Notes: a model not told the origin generated them from the sequence alone. 51,663 nucleotides of DNA from Actinokineospora spheciospongiae (GCF_000564855.1 NZ_AYXG01000118.1:1-51663); one strand, 5' to 3'; counted from the stretch's first letter, positions 27,436-36,511 are shown. Numbers and translations: made by a program.

Positions 27436-28869
27436 TCAGGGCACGATGCGCATCTGCGCCATCATCGCCACCGACGAGTGGTCGACGAAGTGGCAGTGGA
27501 ACGGGTAGACGCCGGTGTACTCGCTGTCAAACGTGGCCAGGATGCGGACCGTGCTGCCCGGGAGGACGCGGACGGTGTCCTTCGGGTAGGTCTCCCACTC
27601 CGGCACCTTCACCCCGTCGCGGTCGAGCACCTTGAACTGGATGAGGTGCAGGTGCAGCGAGTGCGGGATCTGGAACTGGGTGTCGGTGTTGGTGATCTCC
27701 CACAGCTCGGTGCTGCCGCGCTTCACGGTGAAGTCCACCCGTTCGGGGTCGAACTGCTTCCCGTTGATGAGGAAGACACCGTTGGCCGCGTCGAAGCTGA
27801 GCACGACCTTGCGGGTCACGGTGGGCTTGCGGTCGGCCGGGGCCGGGACGAGGGTGGCGGGCACGTAGCTGGTGTCCGCGTTGAACAGACCGGGGCCTTC
27901 GGCCACGTCGAAGCGCAGCAGTTGCTTGGCCGTGTCCACCTCGCCGTCGGCGTTCTCGAGCATGATCTGGGTACCGGCCTTGAACGGGGCGAAGTCCACC
28001 ACGACCTCGGCGCGCTCGGCGGGCCAGAGCACGACCTCGGTGCGGCTGACCGGCCTGGGCAGGAACCCGCCGTCGCTGGCGACCTGGAGGAACGACGCGC
28101 CGTTGCCCAGGGTGAAGCGCATCGAGCGCTCGTTGGAGCAGTTGAGCAGGCGCAGCCGGTAGCGGCGGCGCTGCACGGTCAGGTGCGGCTGGGCGACGCC
28201 GTTGACCAGGACCGTGGAGCGGTTGGGCTGGCCGAACAGCTCCCAGGTCATCGTGCCGTCGACGCCCAGGTTCACGTCGCGGAACATCAGCGGGATGTCG
28301 TGCTTGCCCGAGGGCAGGCGGAACCGCGACACCGCGTCCTCGACGATGTAGAGCCCGGACAGGCCGCGGTAGACCTGCTCGGCCTCCATGTGGTGGGCGT
28401 GGTCGTGGTACCAGAGCGTCGCCGCGGGCTGCCGGTTCGGGTACAGGTAGGTCCGCGACGCGCCGGGCTTGATCACGTCGAGCGGGTGGCCGTCGCTGGC
28501 CTGCGGGGTGTTGCCGCCGTGCAGGTGCACCGCGGTGTCGGCGGCGAGCCGGTTGTGCACGTTGACCTGCACCGTGCGGTTGCGCCTGGCCACGATCATC
28601 GGGCCGGGGAAGGTGCCGTTGTAGGACAGGATGGGCGTGCGCACCCCGGGCACGATCTCCGCGGTCGACTTGTCCACGGTCAGGTCGTAGACGTCGCGGT
28701 CCAGCCGCAGCCGCGAGGGGCGCATCGGGGTCGGGACGGGCAGCGGGCGGCTGAACGCCGCCGCCGACCAGGACGGGCCGAAGACGGTCGCGGCGACCTT
28801 CTCCAGGGGCAGGGCGACCACGGCGCCGGTCACCGCGCCGAGCTTGATCACGTCTCTACGCTTGAGCAT
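27436..28869 (-). CDS. Tat-exported multicopper oxidase (laccase/phenoxazinone-synthase-like)
   Basis: 477 residues with a Tat signal (KRRDVIKLG, Arg4-Arg5) and three cupredoxin domains. All four copper-binding motifs are present: HLHGG, WYHDHAHH, HSLHLHL and the C-terminal HCHFVDHSSVAMM with the type 1 Cys and an axial Met. It should oxidise phenols or aminophenols, or couple radicals, with O2. It is the last gene of a six-gene operon that also makes a PLP decarboxylase and a Baeyer-Villiger monooxygenase. Cotranscription suggests a late oxidative step on the product outside the cytoplasm. Confidence 0.9.
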   Translation of the reverse strand: MLKRRDVIKLGAVTGAVVALPLEKVAATVFGPSWSAAAFSRPLPVPTPMRPSRLRLDRDVYDLTVDKSTAEIVPGVRTPILSYNGTFPGPMIVARRNRTVQVNVHNRLAADTAVHLHGGNTPQASDGHPLDVIKPGASRTYLYPNRQPAATLWYHDHAHHMEAEQVYRGLSGLYIVEDAVSRFRLPSGKHDIPLMFRDVNLGVDGTMTWELFGQPNRSTVLVNGVAQPHLTVQRRRYRLRLLNCSNERSMRFTLGNGASFLQVASDGGFLPRPVSRTEVVLWPAERAEVVVDFAPFKAGTQIMLENADGEVDTAKQLLRFDVAEGPGLFNADTSYVPATLVPAPADRKPTVTRKVVLSFDAANGVFLINGKQFDPERVDFTVKRGSTELWEITNTDTQFQIPHSLHLHLIQFKVLDRDGVKVPEWETYPKDTVRVLPGSTVRILATFDSEYTGVYPFHCHFVDHSSVAMMAQMRIVP

Positions 28870-29461
28870 GGGTCAGGGTCCTTGGTCTTCCGGCCCGGTC
28901 ATCCGGTGCGGGGTGGTCGGCGGACACCTCGGGGACGGAGGTGCGCCACGGGGGGCCGAGGACGGCGGTGGCCAGGACGGCGCCCACGAACGTGGTGCGC
29001 AGCACCTGCACGGCCGACTCCAGCGAGTCGAGCGCCGTCACCGCGCTGCCCAGGGCGGCCCCGGCGACCGCGGCGGTCACCAGGGCCGCGGACAGCGCGG
29101 CGAGGGCGGCGAAGACCAGCCTCGGGGTCATCCCGAGAGCGGGCCGCCGCCCGGTGAACAGCCGCCGGGTGAGCGCGGCGGCGCAGGCGATCCCGGCGGC
29201 GGCGGGCAGGACCGCCAGCGCCACCAGGCCCACCTGGTTGGCCAGCGCGTCGCCGACCACGTCCGGCGGGGGGACGTACTGGCCCGGCACCGGGCCGTGG
29301 TGCGACACCGAACCGGCGAGCGCGTGCGCCTTCGCCGACCCGGAGACCAGGGGCCGCGCGTGCCCGCGCAGCTCCCACGCCGCCAGCGCGGCCACCAGGC
29401 CGGCGCCGAGCAGCACGGGCGTTTCCCGCACCCGCCCCAGGGCGTTCCCCCCGCCGCTCAC
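28856..29461 (-). CDS. Small multi-pass membrane protein, unknown function
   Basis: 201 residues with about four hydrophobic segments (near 16-32, 70-95, 108-135 and 140-160) and a polar C-tail. The GTG start overlaps the DUF6875 stop by 4 bases, and its TAG stop lies 14 bases inside the multicopper-oxidase gene, so it belongs to the operon. I recognise no family. A role in copper delivery or export of the intermediate to the exported oxidase is possible but unsupported by motifs. Confidence 0.7.
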   Translation of the reverse strand: MSGGGNALGRVRETPVLLGAGLVAALAAWELRGHARPLVSGSAKAHALAGSVSHHGPVPGQYVPPPDVVGDALANQVGLVALAVLPAAAGIACAAALTRRLFTGRRPALGMTPRLVFAALAALSAALVTAAVAGAALGSAVTALDSLESAVQVLRTTFVGAVLATAVLGPPWRTSVPEVSADHPAPDDRAGRPRTLTHAQA

Positions 29462-30120
29462 GCCGTCACCCCCACCGGGACGCCGGGCACGCCGGTGGGG
29501 CGCAGCCGCACGGTGAGCAGGTCGCGCACCCGCGACGGGATGGCCGGGGCGAACCGGCGCAGGTAGCTGTCCAGGTGCGCCTCGTCGTCGACGACGAACA
29601 GCAGGTCGAACACGAGCATCTGCCGGATGGCCAACAGCGGGACCGGTGACACCAGCGGCCGGAAGTCGTCGTTCCACAGCCCCGGTTCGGCGCACACCGG
29701 GTGGAACTGGCCGATCATCAGGCCCTCGGCGACGAACTCGTCCTTGGCCGCCCGCTGCACCGCGTCCAGCTCGGTGGAGTCGGTGTGGTCCAGGTGCGGC
29801 AGCGCCACCAGGATCGTCAGCAGCTCGCGGTCGGCGTCGGACAGGTCGGCGGCGAAGCGCTCGTACCAGGACCGCAGCGCGGCCACGGTCGCGCCCAGGT
29901 CGCCGGTGCGCGTCACGGCCAGGTGGTAGAGCCCCTTGCGCAGCGACGACTGGGTGTACGGGCACACCGGGCCGGTGCGGCCCAGGTCGGGGTGCGGGGA
30001 GACGAGGAACTCCTCGCTCCAGTCCAGGACCGTGCGCAGCACGGCCGCGTGCTCGGCGGGCACCTGCCCGCGGGCGACCTCCTCGGCGGAGAAGAGGAGG
30101 ACGTGCCGGTCGCCGTTCAC
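29458..30120 (-). CDS. DUF6875-like protein
   Basis: 220 residues. The segment L-D-W-S-E-E-F-L then S-P-H-P-D-L-G-R-T-G-P-V-C-P resembles the DUF6875 family found in natural-product clusters. No catalytic motif is known to me. No signal peptide or TM segment, so it is cytosolic. Overlaps both neighbours by 4 bases (GTG start in the GNAT stop; stop in the start of the membrane-protein gene). Confidence 0.65.
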   Translation of the reverse strand: MNGDRHVLLFSAEEVARGQVPAEHAAVLRTVLDWSEEFLVSPHPDLGRTGPVCPYTQSSLRKGLYHLAVTRTGDLGATVAALRSWYERFAADLSDADRELLTILVALPHLDHTDSTELDAVQRAAKDEFVAEGLMIGQFHPVCAEPGLWNDDFRPLVSPVPLLAIRQMLVFDLLFVVDDEAHLDSYLRRFAPAIPSRVRDLLTVRLRPTGVPGVPVGVTA

Positions 30121-30758
30121 GCCCCGGACCTCCGCGCCGGGCGCCACATCGGGCGCAGCACCGGGCCGTCGGGCAGCCGGATCTCCGTGCCCAGCGGCGC
30201 GAACCCGTTGCGCAGGCTCACCGCGTACCCGCCGGGGGAGCTGGCCTCGACGTAGGTGGGCACACCCTCGGCGTCGGCGCGGGCGACCAGCAGGCCCAGC
30301 ATCCCGGTCATCCACCCGCCCTGCTGCTCGCCGGGGCGCACCGCGCCGAAGGAGGCGTAGTACTGCGGTTCCTCCGACGGGTGGTGCGCGGCCTGCATCG
30401 CCAGGATGGTGAACAGCGCCGCGGTGCCGGAACCGACGGCCTCGGCGAGCCTGCGCTGCACGTCCTCGTCGCGCTCCTGCGCCTCCTCCCACCCGGCGGG
30501 GGACAGGTACAGCAGCGCCGCGGCGAAGTCCCCGCCGACCCCACCGACCAAGACCCCGCCGTGCGCCAGCGACAGGTCGACGAAGACCCGGAAGAACGCG
30601 GGCAGCGCCGCCGCCCGTTCGACCGGGTCGGGCAGAATCCACGCGGTCAGCGGGTCGTCCTGGAACGCCTCGGCCAGCAGTCCGCACAACCGGTCGGTGT
30701 CCTCCGGCCCGCCGGGCCGGATCGTCCGCGCCGCGGTCGCGGGCTCGGTGTAGGTCAT
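30117..30758 (-). CDS. GNAT-family N-acetyltransferase
   Basis: 213 residues. A GNAT fold is suggested by an N-terminal R-P-G-G-P-E-D strand, a central beta-bulge, the R-P-G-E-Q-Q-G-G-W acyl-CoA loop and the C-terminal S-L-R-N-G-F-A-P-L-G element. It probably acylates an amine, for example that made by the adjacent decarboxylase. I chose ATG 30758, which has a good GGAG-type site. ATG 30800, overlapping the decarboxylase stop as ATGA, would add 14 residues and is equally possible. Confidence 0.78.
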   Translation of the reverse strand: MTYTEPATAARTIRPGGPEDTDRLCGLLAEAFQDDPLTAWILPDPVERAAALPAFFRVFVDLSLAHGGVLVGGVGGDFAAALLYLSPAGWEEAQERDEDVQRRLAEAVGSGTAALFTILAMQAAHHPSEEPQYYASFGAVRPGEQQGGWMTGMLGLLVARADAEGVPTYVEASSPGGYAVSLRNGFAPLGTEIRLPDGPVLRPMWRPARRSGA

Positions 30759-30796
30759 GGGGGGATCTCCCTCCGCCTCGTCTGGGGTGCGCGCGG

Positions 30797-32197
30797 TCAT
30801 GGGGCCGGGGCCGCGAGCGCGCGGACCCGGTCGTGCAACCGGTCGAGGTGGTCCTCGGCCTCGGGTTTGATCAGCACGCTGCGCGCGATCCGGGCGGGTT
30901 CGCCGGGGCGCGCGGCGATGTCGGGGTGGCGGGCGCGCAGGTCGGCGCCGTCGACCCGGAGCACGCTGAGGTACACCGGGTCGTCGGCGGCCATGCCGTC
31001 GCGCAGCAGCCGGTCGGCCGCCGCGTCCACGGTGGTCGCGTCGGCGGGGGTGGGTTCCGGGAAGAAGGTGACGATGTCCAGCTCGGGCCGCTGGTACAGG
31101 CGCAGCTCGGTGCTCGCCTCGATCCGGTCGGCCCAGCCGGTGGCCGCGCGCCTGCACGCGGCCAGGATCTCGCCGAAACCACCGCGGTCCAACGGGAGCA
31201 GCCGCGTGGTTAGCCACAGCGCCGCCGCGGCGGCACCGGCCCGGGAGCACTCCAGGCTGATCTCGCCCAGGTGCAGGTCGCTGTCGGTGAAGTAGGTGTA
31301 GGGCGAGTCGTGCGCGAAGTGCCTGCCGATGCCGGGGTCGGCGAAGAGCACCGCGCCGCAGCCGTAGGGTTGCAGGCCGTGCTTGTGCGGGTCGACCACC
31401 ACCGAGTCCACCCCGGCGATCGCCCGGAACGGGCGGCCGTCAATCTCACCGGAGTCCTTCAACAGCGCGTAGAAACCGCCGTACGCGGCGTCCACGTGCA
31501 CCCGCACGCCGTACTCCCTGGCGATGGGCAGGACCTCGTGCACCGGGTCGACCGCGCCCAGACCGGTGGTCCCGGTCGTGAGCACGATCGTCCCGATCCG
31601 CCCGCCCGCCATCGCCTCCCGCGCCGCCTCGACGTCCAGGCGGCCGAGGTCGTCCACCGGCAGCCGGTGGCCCTCGACGCCCAGCACGTGGCACATCCGC
31701 TGGTGGGTGTAGTGGCACTCGCCGCTGTAGGCGATCCCCTTGCCCGGGTGCGCCTGGCGGGCGACGTAGAGCGCCTCCAGGTTGGCGATGGTGCCGCTGG
31801 TGGTCAGGTGCCCGACGTGCCGGGGCAGCCCGAACATCGCCGCGAGGTCGGCCACGACCTCCTTCTCCATCGCGGTGGTGGCCGGACCGCCCTCGGCGGC
31901 GTGGTTGTTGGGGTTGTGCAGCATCGCGGTCACGTAGCCCACGACCGCCGCCGGGTGCGGCGGCTTGACCATCTGACCCGCGTAGCGCGGGTGGAAGAAC
32001 GGGTAGTTGTCGGTCATCCGGGCCGCGAACACCTCGAACGCCTCGGCGAAGGCGGACTCGTCGACCCGGTTCGCGGGGTGCGCGGTGAACGGGCCGAACC
32101 GCTCGCCCCACGCGGCCACCACCTCGACCGCCCGCGGCAGCCAGTGGCGCAGGTCCACGCCGCTGCCGAGGGCGGGCCGCAGGTCGGTCGCGGTCAC
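30797..32197 (-). CDS. PLP-dependent group II amino acid decarboxylase
   Basis: 466 residues, DDC/glutamate-decarboxylase family. PLP Lys in D-P-H-K-H-G; HVDAAYGGFY holds the Asp that contacts the PLP nitrogen; TTSGTIANLEAL lies near the phosphate site. It should decarboxylate an aromatic or other amino acid to an amine. The GTG start at 32197 overlaps the monooxygenase stop by 4 bases; the GNAT gene follows at once, suggesting decarboxylation then acylation. Some family members instead run amine-oxidising aldehyde synthesis, so the outcome is not certain. Confidence 0.87.
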   Translation of the reverse strand: MTATDLRPALGSGVDLRHWLPRAVEVVAAWGERFGPFTAHPANRVDESAFAEAFEVFAARMTDNYPFFHPRYAGQMVKPPHPAAVVGYVTAMLHNPNNHAAEGGPATTAMEKEVVADLAAMFGLPRHVGHLTTSGTIANLEALYVARQAHPGKGIAYSGECHYTHQRMCHVLGVEGHRLPVDDLGRLDVEAAREAMAGGRIGTIVLTTGTTGLGAVDPVHEVLPIAREYGVRVHVDAAYGGFYALLKDSGEIDGRPFRAIAGVDSVVVDPHKHGLQPYGCGAVLFADPGIGRHFAHDSPYTYFTDSDLHLGEISLECSRAGAAAAALWLTTRLLPLDRGGFGEILAACRRAATGWADRIEASTELRLYQRPELDIVTFFPEPTPADATTVDAAADRLLRDGMAADDPVYLSVLRVDGADLRARHPDIAARPGEPARIARSVLIKPEAEDHLDRLHDRVRALAAPAP

Positions 32198-33762
32198 CGC
32201 GGGCCGGTGCCGGTGCTCCGGGCACCCACCACCGGGGTCGCCACGCCGGTGGTCGCGGTGTACGCGGTGAGGTCGACCTTCTTCGTCTGCTTGAGGAAGC
32301 GCCACGAGTAGGTCGGGAACACCGACGGGTTGGTCTCGTGCTCGCCGATGTACCAGCTCTGGCAGCCGCCCGGCGCCCACACGGTGCCGTCGAAGCGCTC
32401 CTGGAGCCTGGTGTTGTAGGCCGTCTGCGCCTCGGGCTTGACCTCCAGGGTGGACAGGCCGCGCTTGTCCATCGCCTTGAGCGCGTCGAGGGTGTGGTTG
32501 ATGCCGCCCTCGATGGTCAGGGTGACCGAGGAGTGCGCCAGCACGGTGTTCGGGCCCAGGATCAGGAACAGGTTCGGGAAGCCCGCGACGGTGGAGCCGA
32601 CGTAGGCGGTCATGCCTTCCTCCGCCCACGTCTGGGCCAGCGAAACCCCGCCGCGACCGCGGATGCGGTGGGCGATGGGGCGGTCGGTGGCGGAGAACCC
32701 GGTGGCGGCGACGATCACGTCGACCTCGCGGCGGGTGCCGTCGGCGGTCACCACGGTGTTGCCCTCGACCCGGGTGATGCCGTCGGTGACCAGCTCGACG
32801 TTGTCCTTCTCCAGCGTCGGGTACCAGTCGTTGGAGAACAGCATCCGCTTGCAGCCCACGGTGAAGTCCGGGGTGAGCCGGGCGCGCAGGGCCTCGTCCT
32901 TGACGTTCTTCCTGAGGTTCTTCTCCGCCATTCCCTGGAGGGTCTTGGTGGCGGCCTTCGGGCGGGCCAACCAGAACGCGACGATCTCGCGACCCCACTT
33001 GTTGAAACCCCGGCGGAACTTCTGGTAGCCGGGCACACCGCGGCGCAGCGCCAACTGGAGCTTGCCGATCACCTTGTCGTTCTTCGGCAGCACCCAGCCG
33101 GGCGTGCGCTGGTGCACGTGGAGCTGCCCCACCTCGGGCTGGATCGCCGGGACGATCTGGATGGCCGAGGAACCGGTGCCGATCACCGCGACCCGCTTGC
33201 CCCTGAGGTCGACGTCGTGGTTCCAGTTCGAGGAGTGGAACAGCTCGCCGGTGAAGGAGTCGAGACCGTCGATGTCGGGCAGCTTCGCGTCGCTGAGGTA
33301 GCCCGCGCCCGCCACCAGGACCTGCGCGGTGAAGGCGCGGCCCCCGGCTTGGACGTGCCAGCGGCCCTCGCGCTCGTCCCACTCCGCGCCGGTGACCTCG
33401 TGGTCGAACAGGATGTGCTCGCGCACCCCGTACCTCGCCGTGCAGTCCTTGAGGTAGGCCAGCAGCTCGTCGCGGGTGGCGAAGGTCGTCTTCCACTCGG
33501 TGTTCGGCGCGAAGGAGAACGAGTAGAGCAGCGACATGATGTCCCCGGCGCAACCGGGGTAGGAGTTGTCCCGCCAGGTGCCGCCGACCTCGCCCGCGCG
33601 CTCGAAGACGACGAAGTCGTCGATCCCCTGCTGCTTGAGGCGGATCGCCGTGCCCAGGCCGGAGAAGCCGGTGCCGATGACCGCGACCCGGAAGTGCGGG
33701 GTCGGCGCGCCCTGGCTGTCCGCGGGCGGTTCGACGCGCCCGGGATTGATGGTGCTCGTCAT
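32194..33762 (-). CDS. Type I Baeyer-Villiger monooxygenase 2
   Basis: 522 residues, same architecture as the enzyme at 16918-18480 and clearly paralogous: GTGFSG FAD motif, EVGGTWRDNSYPG, second Rossmann VIGTGSS. The family fingerprint reads F-x-G-x-x-x-H-x-x-x-W-N, so the last position is Asn, not Pro/Asp. ATG 33762 lies just downstream of a SARP-type promoter. First gene of the six-gene operon. Two such enzymes in one cluster suggest two oxygen insertions or two substrates. Confidence 0.85.
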   Translation of the reverse strand: MTSTINPGRVEPPADSQGAPTPHFRVAVIGTGFSGLGTAIRLKQQGIDDFVVFERAGEVGGTWRDNSYPGCAGDIMSLLYSFSFAPNTEWKTTFATRDELLAYLKDCTARYGVREHILFDHEVTGAEWDEREGRWHVQAGGRAFTAQVLVAGAGYLSDAKLPDIDGLDSFTGELFHSSNWNHDVDLRGKRVAVIGTGSSAIQIVPAIQPEVGQLHVHQRTPGWVLPKNDKVIGKLQLALRRGVPGYQKFRRGFNKWGREIVAFWLARPKAATKTLQGMAEKNLRKNVKDEALRARLTPDFTVGCKRMLFSNDWYPTLEKDNVELVTDGITRVEGNTVVTADGTRREVDVIVAATGFSATDRPIAHRIRGRGGVSLAQTWAEEGMTAYVGSTVAGFPNLFLILGPNTVLAHSSVTLTIEGGINHTLDALKAMDKRGLSTLEVKPEAQTAYNTRLQERFDGTVWAPGGCQSWYIGEHETNPSVFPTYSWRFLKQTKKVDLTAYTATTGVATPVVGARSTGTGPR

Positions 33763-33813
33763 GAGAGATCTCCACTCATCCTCGGCTCCACGGCGAAGCC
33801 GCCCATGAGCGAG

Positions 33814-33846
33814 AGCCAACCCCGGCGAACGCAACAGCCCCGCAAC
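33814..33846 (-). promoter_or_regulatory. Putative SARP-type promoter of the monooxygenase 2 operon
   Basis: Minus strand: GTTGCG (33846-33841), 5 bases, GTTGCG (33835-33830), 10 bases, TTGGCT (33819-33814), then about 50 bases to the start. The box pair is the left arm of a 17-bp inverted repeat (one mismatch, 9-base centre) with 33856-33872. Confidence 0.68.
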
Positions 33847-33855
33847 ACGGGCCGG

Positions 33856-33888
33856 GTTGCGCGGCTGTTGCGCCGCCCTGGGTTGTAT
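33856..33888 (+). promoter_or_regulatory. Putative SARP-type promoter of the ACP-KAS III-KR operon
   Basis: GTTGCG (33856-33861), 5 bases, GTTGCG (33867-33872), 10 bases, TTGTAT (33883-33888). Right arm of the inverted repeat, facing the opposite way from the promoter at 33814-33846. Confidence 0.68.
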
Positions 33889-33955
33889 TCGTCCCAAGCA
33901 CCGACAGCCGCAACGGAAGTCGGTCGGTCGGAACCAAACCCGAGGAGCGAAGTCA

Positions 33956-34215
33956 TGAGCGCAGAACTGCCCACCGTCGAGGAGCTCGCCACCCAGCTGC
34001 AGGCCGTGTCCGGCGCGGACGAGGTGGACGTGGACGCCGCCCTGCTCCAGCTCTCCGACGTCGACTCGCTGGACCTGATGGAGTGGCTCTACGGGTTCCA
34101 GAACCAGTACCCGCACATCCCCGCCGACGAGTCGCTGTTCAAGGACATCGACGACAGCACCACGCTGCGCACCGTGCACCAGCGCCTGCTGGACCTCGTC
34201 CCGGCCGCGGGCTGA
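33956..34215 (+). CDS. Acyl carrier protein
   Basis: 86 residues, four-helix ACP pattern, attachment motif D-S-L-D with Ser38, acidic overall. ATG follows GAGGAGCGAAG. It is the free carrier for the KAS III and ketoreductase encoded downstream, and probably also for KAS II, MaoC and the oxoamine synthase of the other operon, which has no carrier of its own. Confidence 0.9.
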
Positions 34216-34225
34216 GCGCACGGCC

Positions 34226-35212
34226 ATGAGTGGATTCGAGATCGCCGGCTGGGGCATCAGCGTCCCGGACCAGGTGCTCACCAGCACCGAGCTGGGCGAC
34301 CGGCTCGGTGTCGGTGAGGACTGGATCGTCAGCCGCTGCGGGATCAACGAGCGGCGGATCGTCGAGGACGGCCAGACCACGGCCTCCCTGGCCATCGAGG
34401 CCGGTCGGCGGGCGCTGGACAAGGCCGGTCTGACCGGCGCCGACATCGCCCACCTGATCGTCGCCACCGCCACGCCGGAGCAGCTGTCCCCGGCGACCTC
34501 GGCCTTCGTCCACACCGCGCTGGGGATCGCCGGGAGCGCCCACGACGTCAACTCCGAGTGCTCGGGCTTCGTGTACTCCCTGGTCACCGCGGCCGGGCTG
34601 ATGATGATGGACCCCAGGCCCATCCTGATCGTCGGGTCGGACACCCACTCGCTCACGGTGAACCCGGAGGACCGGGACCTGAGCATCCTGGTGGGCGACG
34701 GCGCGGGGGCGGTGGTGCTCACCCCGAGCCCGGACACCTGGATTCGGGCCTGGAACCTGGGCGCGGACGGCTCCAAGCACGACAGCCTCAAGGTGGTGGC
34801 GGGCGGCAGCCGGATGCCCACCACGGCGGAGACGGTCGCGCAGGGCCTGCACTACGCGAAGATCAACGGCAACGAGATCTACCTGAACGCCGTGCGGTTC
34901 ACCGTGCGGACGGTCAAGCAGACCCTGGAGCAGGCGAAGGTGACCGTCGACGACGTCGACCACATCATCCCGCACCAGGCCAACATCCGGATCATCAACT
35001 CGATCCTCAGCCACACCGGGCTCGACCCGGCGAAGCTGGTCACCAACCTGGACCGCTACGGCAACACCGCGTCCGCGTCGATCCCGATCGCGCTGGCCGA
35101 GGCGCTGGACGGCGGGCGCATCAACAACGGTGACCTGGTTCTGCTGGCCGGTTTCGGCGCGGGCATGACGTGGGGATCGGTACTGCTGGAATGGGGAGGG
35201 GTGTCCACATGA
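34226..35212 (+). CDS. Beta-ketoacyl-ACP synthase III (FabH-like)
   Basis: 328 residues with the complete Cys112 (SECSGF), His250 (IIPHQAN), Asn280 (YGNTAS) triad. It should start chain building by condensing an acyl-CoA with malonyl-ACP. It begins 10 bases after the ACP gene and overlaps the ketoreductase start (ATGA). Confidence 0.9.
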   Translation: MSGFEIAGWGISVPDQVLTSTELGDRLGVGEDWIVSRCGINERRIVEDGQTTASLAIEAGRRALDKAGLTGADIAHLIVATATPEQLSPATSAFVHTALGIAGSAHDVNSECSGFVYSLVTAAGLMMMDPRPILIVGSDTHSLTVNPEDRDLSILVGDGAGAVVLTPSPDTWIRAWNLGADGSKHDSLKVVAGGSRMPTTAETVAQGLHYAKINGNEIYLNAVRFTVRTVKQTLEQAKVTVDDVDHIIPHQANIRIINSILSHTGLDPAKLVTNLDRYGNTASASIPIALAEALDGGRINNGDLVLLAGFGAGMTWGSVLLEWGGVST

Positions 35213-35973
35213 GCGGCGCTGGGAACGGTGGGAAGGTTGGAACGCGGCCGGAGCAGCCGGTCGTGCTGGTCACCGGCGGGTCCGGCGGCCTCGGGCAGGC
35301 GCTGAGCGTCGAGCTGGACGCGCTGGGCTGCCGGGTGGTCGTGCACTACGCCAGCTCCCGGGAGAAGGCGCAGGCCGTCGCGGACAAGCTGGAGAACGAC
35401 TCGCTGGTGGTCGGCGGCGACGTCGCCGACTGGGAGCAGGTCCAGGCGATGTTCGCCGAGGTCGAGCAGAAGTTCGGCGGCGTGGACGTCCTGGTCAACA
35501 ACGGCGCGATCCGCTCGGACGCGCTGATGGCGATGCAGGACCCGGCCGACTGGCGGAGGGTCATCGAGACCAACCTCATCGGCAGCTTCCACACCTCGCG
35601 GGCGGCGATCGGCCACATGCTCCGCAAGCGCTGGGGCCGCATCGTCAACGTCGTGTCCCCGTCGGGCATCATCGCCACCTCGGGGCAGACCGCCTACGGC
35701 GCGTCGAAGACCGGCCTGATCGGCCTGACCCGCACCCTGGCGGCCGAGGTCGGCCGCCGCGGCGTCACGGTGAACGCCCTGTCCCCCGGCTTCATGATCA
35801 CCGAGATGACCAAGACGCTGTCCGACGGGGTGCAGGACGCGATCAAGGGCAAGTCCCCGATCCCGCGCTTCGGCACCACCGAGGAGGTCGCATCGGCGAT
35901 CCGGCTGTTCCTGGACGCGGACTACATGACCGGGCAGGTCATCAGCATCGACGGCGGCATCAGCGTCACCTGA
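35209..35973 (+). CDS. 3-oxoacyl-ACP reductase (FabG-like SDR)
   Basis: 254 residues. TGGSGGLG cofactor loop (22-29), NNGA in place of the usual NNAG (97-100), catalytic Ser (150-152 region), Tyr163 and Lys167 (YGASK), and C-terminal G-Q-V-I-S-I-D-G-G. It reduces the 3-keto group with NADPH; MaoC would then dehydrate. I chose ATG 35209, coupled to the KAS III stop. Confidence 0.88.
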   Translation: MSGAGNGGKVGTRPEQPVVLVTGGSGGLGQALSVELDALGCRVVVHYASSREKAQAVADKLENDSLVVGGDVADWEQVQAMFAEVEQKFGGVDVLVNNGAIRSDALMAMQDPADWRRVIETNLIGSFHTSRAAIGHMLRKRWGRIVNVVSPSGIIATSGQTAYGASKTGLIGLTRTLAAEVGRRGVTVNALSPGFMITEMTKTLSDGVQDAIKGKSPIPRFGTTEEVASAIRLFLDADYMTGQVISIDGGISVT

Positions 35974-36511
35974 GCCGCCGGCACGTCCCCGACCGGGGTG
36001 GTCCGCCGACGCGGACCACCCCGGTTCCGTTTGTGCGGCCAGCCGGTCGCGCGTTGTTCGGCAATTCGTTACGCCATTGCTGTGAATTAGGCCGATCGGC
36101 GTACCCGCTGCGACGGTGGATATCTGTTGGGGTGCAATTGCGGTGCTTTTGTCTCACCGCGCCCGCATCGCGGATGTGCGGCCTGACCTGTGGTTTGTTC
36201 TCGACCGGCAAAGCCTGGCGCGACAATGGGGTGGACCGGCACGTCCTGTTTGACTGTTTCGAGTGGAGACAGCTAGGATTCGTACCCAATACCGACGCGC
36301 ATTCACCCGGTGGACCGGGGACAGCCACCGCGGGAAACGCACGCGGTATTGTCCGGATCAGGGGTGGCGGGAGAGGTGGGGCGATGCGGTCGACTACGCG
36401 ACCCGCCCGCCCCGACGCGCTCGGGCCCCCGGTCGACCGCCGTCCGCCAGCACCCCTGGCCCGACTCCGCGACCACCGGGAACACCGGTCCGCGCGCGCG
36501 AGGAGACCCGC
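35974..36511. other. Intergenic region between the KR operon and the cyclase/ATPase-like gene
   Basis: About 540 bases with lower GC in its middle (36030-36300) and no supportable gene. It starts with a GC-rich inverted stretch after the ketoreductase stop (ACCGGGGTGGTCCG / CGGACCACCCCGGT around 35991-36026), a likely terminator, and holds the promoter at 36250-36279. Frames crossing it give domainless translations. Confidence 0.6.
36250..36279 (+). promoter_or_regulatory. Sigma-70-type promoter
   Basis: TTGACT (36250-36255), 18-base spacer, TAGGAT (36274-36279): a near-consensus actinomycete housekeeping promoter, about 230 bases before the ATG at 36512. The long leader is unexplained. Confidence 0.6.
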
